A stretch of 9,746 nt of DNA from Candidatus Bipolaricaulota bacterium (GCA_027021605.1 JALUUA010000179.1:1-9746); one strand, 5' to 3'; positions 1-6,075 are shown, numbered from the stretch's first letter. Numbers and translations: made by a program. The notes: generated from the sequence alone by a model not told the origin.

Positions 1-1041
1 GGCTACCCCCAAGGAAGCGACGTCCACCACGACCACGACGTTTTGGTTGTGCACGGGGACGTAGAACTTGGAGCCGTCGAGCGCAAAATCTCCCGCTACA
101 GGGTTGCCGCCCTCGATCAGGGGGACACTTCCCACGATCTTCAGCGTTTCGACGTCCACGACGGTAAGGTCGCTGCTGTTGCGGTTGATGATGAAGTTGA
201 TCCTCCCGTCGGGGGTGAACTCGTCCGTGAGGGGGCGGAGCCCCAAGCCCTGCTCCTGGGTGAAGCGCTCGACCTCCTCCGGGTTTGCCGGGTCTTGCAC
301 ATCGAAGACGCTCACGGTGCCCTCTCCTTCGATGTTCTCCACGAAGACGTAGCGCCCGTCGGGCGAGGCCGTGGCCATGAAGGGCTCGACGGGGGGCTCC
401 CCCACCAGGGGCGGCACGGGCACCGTGGTGACCACCTCGAACGCCTCGACGTCCACGACCGTGAAGGTGTCCGTCCCCCGGTCGGGGGCGTAGGCGTACT
501 TCCCGTCGGGCGAGAGGGTCATGTCGCAGGGCTGAGCGCCCTCCAGGTGCTTGAGGCGCGCGACGACCTCCCCGAACGTCTCGCTTTCGGGGTCTACGTC
601 AATTTTCCAGAACTCGTGGACGAAGCGGGCGGCCACTATGGCATATTTCCCGTCGGGCGTCGTCTCGATGTAGTTTTGCGTGGACCCCGTCTCGATCCGC
701 GCCACCAGCTCCCCTTGGTGGAGGTCCACGACGTGCACGGCGGGATCGTTGTCGGCGTGGAGGCCCGTAAGCAGCAGTGAGCCCCGCTTGAAGCGCTTGT
801 TGGCAGGGAAGCTCGCCGTCGTCCCCACGAAGTACGTCTTGAGGACCTCGTCCGTTTGCGTGTCGATGACGGTGACGCTCTCGTCCCCGTTGTTGACCAC
901 GAAGAGGAGTTCGTGCTCCTCGCCTTCCGCCTCGTGGCCCCAAGCGGTCCTACGCGGGGCGAGAAACGCGAAGCCCGTACCGAGGAGCGCTCCCGCGCCC
1001 AAACGCCGCAGAAACTGCCGACGTGTTAGCCCTCTTAGCAT
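1..1041 (-). CDS. Tat-exported YVTN-type beta-propeller protein (C-terminus beyond window)
   Basis: The frame is open for 347 codons from ATG at 1041 to the left edge, so the gene is partial. The N-terminus has a twin-arginine motif, TRRQFLR (residues 6-12), followed by a hydrophobic stretch to about residue 27, which predicts Tat export. The rest consists of beta-propeller blades: repeated SPDG/TPDG turns (GKYA, GRYV, GRIN) each followed by strands such as TVIDTQTDEV, FTVVDVEAFEVV, LTVVDVETLKIV and VVVVVDVASLGV, as in YVTN/lactonase-like propellers. No haem or obvious metal motif is seen. AAGGAGGT lies about 13 nt upstream of the ATG. The gene starts 25 nt after the SelD-like gene and is probably its operon partner. 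Such propellers serve as binding scaffolds, lactonases or redox proteins; which applies here cannot be told. The fold and export are well supported; the function is unknown. Confidence 0.85.
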   Translation of the reverse strand, partial: MLRGLTRRQFLRRLGAGALLGTGFAFLAPRRTAWGHEAEGEEHELLFVVNNGDESVTVIDTQTDEVLKTYFVGTTASFPANKRFKRGSLLLTGLHADNDPAVHVVDLHQGELVARIETGSTQNYIETTPDGKYAIVAARFVHEFWKIDVDPESETFGEVVARLKHLEGAQPCDMTLSPDGKYAYAPDRGTDTFTVVDVEAFEVVTTVPVPPLVGEPPVEPFMATASPDGRYVFVENIEGEGTVSVFDVQDPANPEEVERFTQEQGLGLRPLTDEFTPDGRINFIINRNSSDLTVVDVETLKIVGSVPLIEGGNPVAGDFALDGSKFYVPVHNQNVVVVVDVASLGVA

Positions 1042-1066
1042 CCCAACAGCACCGACCTCCTTGAGT

Positions 1067-2467
1067 TTAGTCTTCTCCCGTTACGCGATACGCCTCGGGC
1101 CAGTCGGCGATGTAGTCCCGCGTTTCGGGGGGTACCCAGAGGTGCCCGCCCTCCCCGCCGACGCGCCCGATGATTTGGGGCTGATGCCCTAAATCTTCGA
1201 GCTCAGCTGCAACCCGCTCGATCACCTCGGGAGCCGCCACAACGGCCAGGGCCCCGTTCGTGCCCGCAGTCCCGTTGGGCAGCAAAAAGTTCCGGGAGGC
1301 CCAGCGCACCAGCTCGGGGTGCGCCAGGGGGATGCGCTCCAGGGCAATGTCCCGCCCCGCCAGCTCCGCCAGCTCCCGAAACACGTCGATCCCCGGACCC
1401 GAGAGGTCCGCGGTGGCCTTGATATGTCTTTTCGCATCGAAGGTCTCGTCCCCCTCCGGGCAGAAGCGCTGGATGAGCCGCCCGACGTCGAGGTTGGGCT
1501 TGCGCATCACGGCCACGCGCTCCTCGACGGCCTCACGGACGTCTTTCAGGGAGAAATCCGCGTCTGCCAGAGCGTCGGGTCCCAGCTCGAGGGCCTCGAT
1601 GAGCACGTTGATGGGGGCGAGATCCCCGAAGGGCCGGTGCACCAGCACGAGATCCCCCTCGCGCAGCTCGCGGTAGAACGTGGGGGGCCTCCGGGAGGTC
1701 GCCCCCAGCACGGTCGCCCCCAGGAGCAGCGTCGAGTCCGAGACGGGCTCCTGGGGCTCCAGCGAGAAGCCGTGGCGCTCGGCAAACGCCTTCACGTTCG
1801 CAGCGATTTGTTCCGCGAGGGCGCGCGTGGGCGCGGCGTAGAAGGGCACCACGCGAACGTCCTCGACGGCCCCCAGGGCGAAGAGGTCGTTGAGCGCGTT
1901 GCAGAGGGCAACCTCCACTTGCTCGGGGGCCTCCAGGGGACGTGCCGGGTCGATGAGCTGGATCGTGTCGTTGTTCGCCACCCGAAAGCCCTTCTGCCTG
2001 GGCCCGAGGGGCTCGTAAAGGTCAAAGTGGATGAACTCGTCGTCGGGGCTGTAGGCCTCGATGGTGTGCCCCTTGCCCACGTAGAGCCGGGCCCCGTTTT
2101 TCAGCAGGGCCCGATACGCCGTAAGCCAGCGCTCCGCCAGCTCCTCGGGCCGGAAGGCGCGGTAGACGGCGCTCACCGTCACGGCCCGGGGCGCGCGACC
2201 GGGCGCCAGGGGCTCGATCGCCTGCGGGTCAAGTGGGAAGACCTTCCGCTCGAACGAGAAATCTTGGGTAAGGGGGAAGATGTCGGCGTCCTCGCGCTCG
2301 GCCAACCCCACCCCGAGGCGCTCCAGCTCGGGCCGAATTCTTCGCAGGGCGGGGTAGACGACCCTTTGTAGGTCGATCTTGACGGCGCAGCCGCACGCCA
2401 GCTTGTGCAGATTTAAGCCCTCAGGGAGCGAAGAGCGTTGAAGCTGCATCTGCGGGTTAAGGCTCAT
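1067..2467 (-). CDS. Divergent SelD-fold (selenophosphate synthetase / AIR-synthase related) protein
   Basis: 466 aa. The start is the ATG at 2467, which overlaps the upstream stop as ATGA and has GAGGAGGGA about 9 nt upstream; an in-frame extension to 2629 would lie inside the PLP-enzyme gene. The whole chain follows the SelD layout. ACGCAVK (24-30) stands where SelD has GCGCK, so C25, C27 and K30 may be the active-site equivalents. DADIF (60-64) and TQDF (67-70) match the SelD metal-binding aspartate regions, CNALND (189-194) matches TNAISD, and ATADLSGPG (351-359) matches MTDVTGFG. NGTAGTNGAL (398-407) replaces the usual DPQTSGGLL. About 100 residues (roughly 71-180) are inserted relative to E. 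coli SelD (about 347 aa). SelD uses ATP to make selenophosphate from selenide. The altered motifs and the sulfhydrylase neighbour make a different substrate, perhaps sulfide or thiophosphate, possible but unproven. No selA, selB or other selenium gene is in the window. Confidence 0.8.
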   Translation of the reverse strand: MSLNPQMQLQRSSLPEGLNLHKLACGCAVKIDLQRVVYPALRRIRPELERLGVGLAEREDADIFPLTQDFSFERKVFPLDPQAIEPLAPGRAPRAVTVSAVYRAFRPEELAERWLTAYRALLKNGARLYVGKGHTIEAYSPDDEFIHFDLYEPLGPRQKGFRVANNDTIQLIDPARPLEAPEQVEVALCNALNDLFALGAVEDVRVVPFYAAPTRALAEQIAANVKAFAERHGFSLEPQEPVSDSTLLLGATVLGATSRRPPTFYRELREGDLVLVHRPFGDLAPINVLIEALELGPDALADADFSLKDVREAVEERVAVMRKPNLDVGRLIQRFCPEGDETFDAKRHIKATADLSGPGIDVFRELAELAGRDIALERIPLAHPELVRWASRNFLLPNGTAGTNGALAVVAAPEVIERVAAELEDLGHQPQIIGRVGGEGGHLWVPPETRDYIADWPEAYRVTGED

Positions 2468-3519
2468 GATCGGGGTTCCCTCCTCGTGTCGTTTTGGGTT
2501 CGTGCAGACTCGTGCAGAAAGGTGTCCGTCGAGAGGTAGCGGGCCCCCTCGTCGGGGAAGCAGACGACGATCCTCCCGCCGCGCCCCCGGGCGGCGTACT
2601 CCCGGGCCAGCCGTTGGGCGGCGAGCCACGCCGCGCCCGACGAGGGCCCCACCAGGAGCCCGAACCGCCGGGCCAGCTCCCGGGCCGCCGCCTTGGCGTC
2701 GGGGTCGGCGATCTCGATCACCCGATCGATGAGGCGCTCGTCGTAAATTTTGGGCTTCTTATCGCCCACGGGGCAGCGCAGCCCCATGATCCACTCCTCC
2801 GGCCAGACGGCGACGATCTCCACCTCGGGGTCCCGCTCCTTGAGGCGCAGGGAGACACCCATGAGCGTGCCCGTGGTGCCCGTAGGGGCCACAAACGCCG
2901 CGACGTCGGGGCACTGCTCGAGAATTTCCGCCCCGGTGGTGTCGTAGTGCGCCAGGACGTTGGCGGGGTTCTCGTGCTGGGCGAGCCAGCACGATCGGGG
3001 CGGGTCGTGGGCTTGGCGGGCGGCCTCGATCGCCCCGTCCGTCCCCAGCTCCCCGGGGGTGAGCGCCACCCCCGCGCCGAAAGCCTCCATGAGCGCCCGG
3101 CGCTCCGCGCTCACGTTGTCGGGCATGAAGATCTTCACGGGGTATCCCAGCGCGGCCCCGAGCATCGCCAGCGCGATGCCCGTGTTCCCGGAGGTGCCCT
3201 CTATGAGCACCGTGGAGGGCTCGATGAGCCCGCGCTCGATCCCGTCGGCGAGGAGATACAAAACGATGCGATCTTTCAGCGAGCCCGACGGGTTGCGATT
3301 CTCCAGCTTGGCCCACAGCTCCACCCCCCCGACGGAGGGCAGCTCCATCAGGGGCGTCTGCCCGACGGGGACCCGGGCCAGCAGCGGGGTACTCCCCTGG
3401 AGGCGGGCTACCCGGGCGCGGACGCGCTCCCAATACGCAAGGAACGCGTCGACATGGGGGAAATGGGAAGGATCGTGTGCGGCGAATAGGGGCAATAAGC
3501 CCTCAACAAAGGCGATCAC
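2464..3519 (-). CDS. PLP-dependent cysteine synthase family enzyme (CysK/CysM-like)
   Basis: 351 aa, fold-type II PLP enzyme. NPSGSLKDR (76-84) carries the Schiff-base Lys82. EGTSGNTG (107-114) is the substrate and asparagine loop, GTTGT (214-218) is the phosphate-binding loop, and PSSGA (292-296) contacts the pyridine nitrogen. HYDTTGAEI and DEGARYLST match O-acetylserine/O-phosphoserine sulfhydrylases, which make cysteine from an activated serine and a sulfide source. Oddities are GTTGT in place of the usual GTGGT and an N-terminal extension of about 43 residues before the catalytic domain. The start is uncertain. GTG at 3519 is directly preceded by an in-frame TAG, so it is the most upstream possibility, yet it lacks a nearby Shine-Dalgarno. 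TTG at 3495, with GAGGG just upstream, is an alternative. The stop overlaps the SelD-like ATG. Family is firm; the acceptor substrate (OAS, OPS or a cystathionine-type reaction) is not. Confidence 0.88.
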   Translation of the reverse strand: MIAFVEGLLPLFAAHDPSHFPHVDAFLAYWERVRARVARLQGSTPLLARVPVGQTPLMELPSVGGVELWAKLENRNPSGSLKDRIVLYLLADGIERGLIEPSTVLIEGTSGNTGIALAMLGAALGYPVKIFMPDNVSAERRALMEAFGAGVALTPGELGTDGAIEAARQAHDPPRSCWLAQHENPANVLAHYDTTGAEILEQCPDVAAFVAPTGTTGTLMGVSLRLKERDPEVEIVAVWPEEWIMGLRCPVGDKKPKIYDERLIDRVIEIADPDAKAAARELARRFGLLVGPSSGAAWLAAQRLAREYAARGRGGRIVVCFPDEGARYLSTDTFLHESARTQNDTRREPRS

Positions 3520-3520
3520 C
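3501..3520 (-). repeat. Leader direct repeat, copy A (overlaps sulfhydrylase start)
   Basis: This 20-bp sequence matches copy B (3547-3566) at 19 of 20 bases with a 46-bp period. The core GGTGATCGCC (3511-3520, minus strand) includes the GTG start codon. The core is self-complementary when G-U pairs are allowed, so the two copies could pair in RNA. Confidence 0.7.
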
Positions 3521-3578
3521 TACGGCGGGATGGGCTCCGCGTTTGGCCTCGACAAAGGCGATCACCCTTCGGTGTCAA
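3516..3578 (-). CDS. Candidate 20-aa leader peptide upstream of the sulfhydrylase
   Basis: This short ORF was found by following the strong Shine-Dalgarno AAGGAGGG (3585-3592) downstream of the promoter. It starts with TTG at 3578, 6 nt after the SD, and reads MTPKGDRLCRGQ... for 20 codons, ending in a basic, arginine-rich tail. Its TGA (3516-3518) overlaps the GTG of the sulfhydrylase as GTGA. The sulfhydrylase has no good SD of its own, so translation coupled through this ORF is a reasonable reading. It holds one Cys codon (3552-3554). Alternatives are that it is chance, or that the sulfhydrylase N-terminus has decayed. It is too short to judge by homology. Confidence 0.42.
   Translation of the reverse strand: MTPKGDRLCRGQTRSPSRRR
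3547..3566 (-). repeat. Leader direct repeat, copy B
   Basis: Second copy of the 20-bp repeat, 46 bp upstream of copy A and inside the leader ORF. Its 10-nt core (3557-3566) can pair with the core of copy A: 8 Watson-Crick plus 2 G-U pairs enclosing a 36-nt loop. Confidence 0.7.
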
Positions 3579-3584
3579 TGCAAT

Positions 3585-3592
3585 CCCTCCTT
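3585..3592 (-). promoter_or_regulatory. Strong Shine-Dalgarno serving the leader ORF
   Basis: AAGGAGGG on the minus strand lies about 8 nt after the predicted transcription start. It is 6 nt from TTG 3578 but about 65 nt from the sulfhydrylase GTG, so it cannot directly serve the latter. Confidence 0.6.
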
Positions 3593-3606
3593 AAGAAGCG
3601 GCGGGG

Positions 3607-3635
3607 ATTATAGCACGGGGAATCCGGACTGTCAA
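3607..3635 (-). promoter_or_regulatory. Consensus sigma-70 promoter of the sulfhydrylase/SelD-like operon
   Basis: On the minus strand TTGACA (3630-3635) and TATAAT (3607-3612) are separated by exactly 17 bp, a 12/12 consensus match. Transcription would start near 3600. The -35 box lies only 2 bp beyond the toxin stop codon, so no terminator separates the two units. Confidence 0.85.
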
Positions 3636-3645
3636 GGTCAGGATT
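3621..3645. promoter_or_regulatory. Imperfect 25-bp dyad over the -35 box, candidate operator
   Basis: AATCCgGAC and GTCaGGATT form 9-nt arms with 8 of 9 positions complementary around a 7-nt centre at 3633. The dyad covers the whole -35 hexamer and runs into the toxin 3' end. This geometry suits a dimeric repressor. The regulator is not encoded in the window. Confidence 0.45.
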
Positions 3646-3949
3646 TGCGACCCGGCTTGCCCAGCACCCGTCGTCGCAGGGCCGGATAGAACCCTTCCCG
3701 CTTCCCGACCATCAGGATCAGAACGACTCTTTGCTCCGTGAGAACCTCATACACGATGCGATACGCCGTCCCTCGATACGTGAGGTGATACGAGCGCAAC
3801 CCCCGCAGATCCCCTCGCAGGGCGTATCCCTGAAAGGGATTCTCCTTGAGCTTGGGGAAGTGTGTGCTTTGAATTTCCTCACGCAGGGCAGGAGGGAGGC
3901 GCTTCAGATCCCTTTGAACGGCGCGGGTAGCCCGAATCTCATAGGGCAT
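3638..3949 (-). CDS. RelE/ParE-family toxin
   Basis: 103 aa. It starts MPYEIRATRAVQRDLKRLP, as in the RelE/ParE fold (strand, then helix with basic residues). It continues through LRGLRSYHLTYRG and YRIVYEV (63-69) to VLILMVGKREGFYPALRR (76-93), where R64, R84 and Y88 occupy positions typical of RelE catalytic or RNA-binding residues. RelE members cleave mRNA at the ribosome, while ParE members inhibit gyrase; the YRIVYEV plus KREGFY ending favours RelE-type. The ATG follows the antitoxin stop by 3 nt and has no SD at normal distance, so translation is probably coupled to the antitoxin. The pair is less GC-rich than the neighbouring genes (53% in the 60-base block at 4021 within the antitoxin, against 72% at 4441 in mutL), which suggests acquisition. 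Confidence 0.85.
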   Translation of the reverse strand: MPYEIRATRAVQRDLKRLPPALREEIQSTHFPKLKENPFQGYALRGDLRGLRSYHLTYRGTAYRIVYEVLTEQRVVLILMVGKREGFYPALRRRVLGKPGRKS

Positions 3950-3952
3950 GGA

Positions 3953-4153
3953 CTATAGGGAGGAGAAGAGTTCCTCCTCCGAGAGGGTTTCTCCCCGGGC
4001 TAACTCCTCACGAGCCGCCTTTCGACGCTGCCTAAGCTCCTCCAAAAGCTCCGGGTCCAGCAATAACTCTAGGGTTTCCAGCTCCTCGGGACTGAGAGCC
4101 CGCAGGGCCTCTGCCAGCTGCTCCACGTTCAGCTCGATCTCCAGCTTGGGCAT
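3953..4153 (-). CDS. Small acidic antitoxin partner of the RelE-family toxin
   Basis: 66 aa, strongly acidic and predicted mostly helical: repeated Glu/Leu segments (EQLAEALRAL, SPEELETLELLLDPELLEEL), then a basic stretch RQRRKAA, then an acidic tail ending SEEELFSSL. This resembles short antitoxins that wrap and neutralise RelE toxins. No clear ribbon-helix-helix or AbrB motif is visible, so DNA binding is uncertain. The ATG at 4153 has GAGGA 5 nt upstream. It lies 3 nt before the toxin gene and has its own promoter upstream. Identification rests mainly on size, charge and pairing with the toxin. Confidence 0.75.
   Translation of the reverse strand: MPKLEIELNVEQLAEALRALSPEELETLELLLDPELLEELRQRRKAAREELARGETLSEEELFSSL
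3959..3977 (-). promoter_or_regulatory. Hairpin in the antitoxin 3' end, before the toxin start
   Basis: GGAGGA (3972-3977) and TCCTCC (3959-3964) form a 6-bp stem with a 7-nt loop on the minus-strand RNA. GGAGGA is the only SD-like sequence upstream of the toxin ATG, 22 nt away, and would be paired unless a ribosome finishing the antitoxin opens it. Confidence 0.35.
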
Positions 4154-4206
4154 GAGGTCCTCACTTCTTCCTGTTCCTGATGCTTTCTCCCTTGAGCGCG
4201 TCTGAA

Positions 4207-4235
4207 ATTATGAGCGATCGCGCGCATCGCGTCAA
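4207..4235 (-). promoter_or_regulatory. Sigma-70 promoter of the antitoxin-toxin pair
   Basis: TTGACG (4230-4235) and CATAAT (4207-4212) are 17 bp apart on the minus strand, each hexamer 5/6 to consensus. The predicted start near 4200 gives a leader of about 47 nt before the antitoxin ATG. Confidence 0.7.
4211..4234. promoter_or_regulatory. Dyad inside the toxin-antitoxin promoter, candidate operator
   Basis: On the minus strand TGAcGCGAT and ATCGCTCA are inverted repeats around GCGCGCG, with one bulged base. The dyad fills the spacer and touches both promoter hexamers, as expected for autoregulation by a toxin-antitoxin complex. It lies just past the mutL stop, so it might instead form a terminator-like hairpin, but no T-run follows. 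Confidence 0.4.
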
Positions 4236-4251
4236 TAGACATCAAGAGAGA

Positions 4252-6075
4252 CTACCGCCGCCCGAAGGCGCGCTCCAGCTCGCTCAAAGGGTATTGTACG
4301 ATGATGGGCCGCCCGTGGGGACAGCGATAGGGGTTCTTCGCCCGGCGCAGCTCCCTCACCAAGTGCTCCATCTCCTCCACGGTGAGGGGGGTGTTCTTCA
4401 CGACGGCCCCCTCGCAGGCGAGGTCGGCGGCCAGCGCCTTGGCCAGCTCCTCGAGCCGGGGCTCCTCCTCCCGCTCCAAAGCGTGGAGTACCCGCTCCAG
4501 CGCGTGCCGGGCCCGCTCTTCCGTGAGCCCCTCCGCGAAGCTCTCGGGCCACTCCCTCACCAAGAACGTGCTTCCGCCGAAGCGCTCGAGCCCGATCCCC
4601 AGCTTCTCCCCCAGTGTTGCGAGATGGGCCTCCAAGAGCTCGGCCTGGTCGGGCGGGAACTCCAGCGTCATCGGGAGGAGGAGCCGCTGGCGGCGCACCC
4701 CGCCCGACGAGAGCTGCTCCCAGTACTTCTCAAAAAGAATGCGCTCGTGGGCCACGTGCTGGTCGATCAGCTCAAGCCCCTCGGGGGTCTGCACCAGAAT
4801 GTACGTCCCGTGGAGTTGCCCCAAGACGCGATCGGGAACCTTTTTGGTCTCCCCGTGCAGTTCGGCCTCTTCCTCGCCTGCGTCCGAGGGGATCGCGGGC
4901 GCGGGCGAGGGCGAGGAGGCCGCGCGCGCCCGCTCGAGAAGTTCGCGCTTGAGATCGAGTTGGGGCGCCGAGGAGGCGGGAGATCGCAGCGCAAGAGGGG
5001 GCTTAGGAGCAGAAGAGGCCACCCGGGGCGCGCGCAGCTCGGGGACCGCCTTGCCCCCGAGCAAAGCCTCCGCGACGGCGCGCTTGACTTCCGCCTGGAT
5101 GAGCTTAGGGTCCGCAAAGCGGACCTCGGCCTTCTGGGGGTGGACGTTCACGTCCACCCTCCGGGGGTCGACCTCCAGAAACAAGAAGACCACGGGGTGC
5201 TTGTCCTTCAGGAAACCCTCGTAGGCTTTCGCGATGGCGTACTGAACGGCCGGGTCGCGCACGAAGCGGCCGTTTACGAAGACGTGCTGCTCCCCCCGGT
5301 CCGATCGGGCTTGGTGGGGCGGGGCGACCAACCCGTACACCTTGACTCCCTGAGCCTCCGCGCGCACGTCCAGCAGCGAGCGGGCCAGCTCGGCCCCGTA
5401 GAGCTGGGCGACCACCTCCCGCAGCTCCCGCGCGGGTGGGGACTCGAGCACCTTGCGGCCGTTGTGGACCAGCCGGAAGTGCACCTCCGGGTACGCGAGC
5501 GCAAAGCGCTTCAGCACCCTTGCGATGTGGGCGAACTCGGTGCGCTCGCTCTTTAAGAACTTCCGCCGGGCGGGGGTGTTGAAGAAGAGATCCCGGACGT
5601 CGACGGTCGTGCCGGGTCCGCGGCCCTCGGCCCGCACGAGCTTGACGACCCCGCCCTCGATCTCGAGGCGCGTCCCCTGTGGCTCCCCCCAGGGGCGCGT
5701 GGTGATAACCGTCCGGGAGATCTCCACGATGCTCGCCAGCGCCTCGCCCCGGAACCCCAGGGTCTGGATGCGCTCGAGGTCTTGTTCCGAGCGGATCTTG
5801 CTGGTGGTGTGACGGCGGATCGCCAAGAGGGCGTCCGCGCGGCTCATCCCCACCCCGTCGTCCAAAACGGCGATGCGCCGCAGGCCCCCGCCCTCGACGA
5901 GCACCTCCACGCGCTTGGCCCCCGCGTCCAGGCTGTTTTCGATGAGCTCCTTGACGACGGAGGCGGGGCGCTCGATCACCTCGCCTGCGGCGATCTTGCG
6001 GATCAGGTGCTCGTCCAGCTCGCGGACGCGGCGGGGGCCCTCCCCTGCCTCCGCCAATGCAGACGTTGAAGTCAT
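4252..6075 (-). CDS. mutL: DNA mismatch repair protein MutL, endonuclease type
   Basis: 607 aa, full length. The N-terminal GHKL ATPase has KIAAGEV, ELIENSLDAGA (43-53, with E43 as catalytic base and N47), DDGVGM (72-77) and GFRGEALASI (107-116), then the transducer domain ending near LLGGKAV (about 344). A Pro/Ala/Ser-rich linker spans about 345-412. The C-terminal dimerisation/nuclease domain has DQHVAHERILFE (438-449), the metal-binding DQHA(x)2E(x)4E motif with Ala to Val. ACEGAVVK (553-560) and CPHGRP (585-590) are further endonuclease-type motifs, with the chain ending ERAFGRR. This places it with nicking MutL proteins rather than the E. coli type. MutL couples MutS mismatch recognition to strand incision and excision; mutS is not in the window. 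AGGAG lies 3 nt before the ATG. The gene follows the transporter by 50 nt on the same strand and may be cotranscribed with it. Confidence 0.97.
   Translation of the reverse strand: MTSTSALAEAGEGPRRVRELDEHLIRKIAAGEVIERPASVVKELIENSLDAGAKRVEVLVEGGGLRRIAVLDDGVGMSRADALLAIRRHTTSKIRSEQDLERIQTLGFRGEALASIVEISRTVITTRPWGEPQGTRLEIEGGVVKLVRAEGRGPGTTVDVRDLFFNTPARRKFLKSERTEFAHIARVLKRFALAYPEVHFRLVHNGRKVLESPPARELREVVAQLYGAELARSLLDVRAEAQGVKVYGLVAPPHQARSDRGEQHVFVNGRFVRDPAVQYAIAKAYEGFLKDKHPVVFLFLEVDPRRVDVNVHPQKAEVRFADPKLIQAEVKRAVAEALLGGKAVPELRAPRVASSAPKPPLALRSPASSAPQLDLKRELLERARAASSPSPAPAIPSDAGEEEAELHGETKKVPDRVLGQLHGTYILVQTPEGLELIDQHVAHERILFEKYWEQLSSGGVRRQRLLLPMTLEFPPDQAELLEAHLATLGEKLGIGLERFGGSTFLVREWPESFAEGLTEERARHALERVLHALEREEEPRLEELAKALAADLACEGAVVKNTPLTVEEMEHLVRELRRAKNPYRCPHGRPIIVQYPLSELERAFGRR

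Noticed and set aside
43..780. A 245-codon plus-strand ORF opposite the propeller gene
   Set aside because: The minus strand holds repeated PDG blade motifs and a Tat signal in one uninterrupted frame; the plus-strand product resembles nothing.
2468..2629. N-terminal extension of the SelD-like gene
   Set aside because: It lies within the PLP-enzyme gene, is Arg-rich and low-complexity, and the ATGA overlap with a good SD fixes the start at 2467.
1319..3489. Long plus-strand ORFs (1319-2371 and 2494-3489) opposite the SelD-like and PLP genes
   Set aside because: They are antisense to genes with clear motifs, have no plausible domains and have no SD-led start.
3501..3566. The paired repeats considered as a CRISPR array
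   Set aside because: There are only two copies with a 26-bp gap, inside a gene leader, and no cas genes are in the window.
4180..5556. A 458-codon plus-strand ORF opposite mutL
   Set aside because: Its translation is low-complexity, rich in Arg, Gly, Leu and His with no family motif, while the minus strand encodes a complete MutL. It is a by-product of G/C-rich third codon positions.
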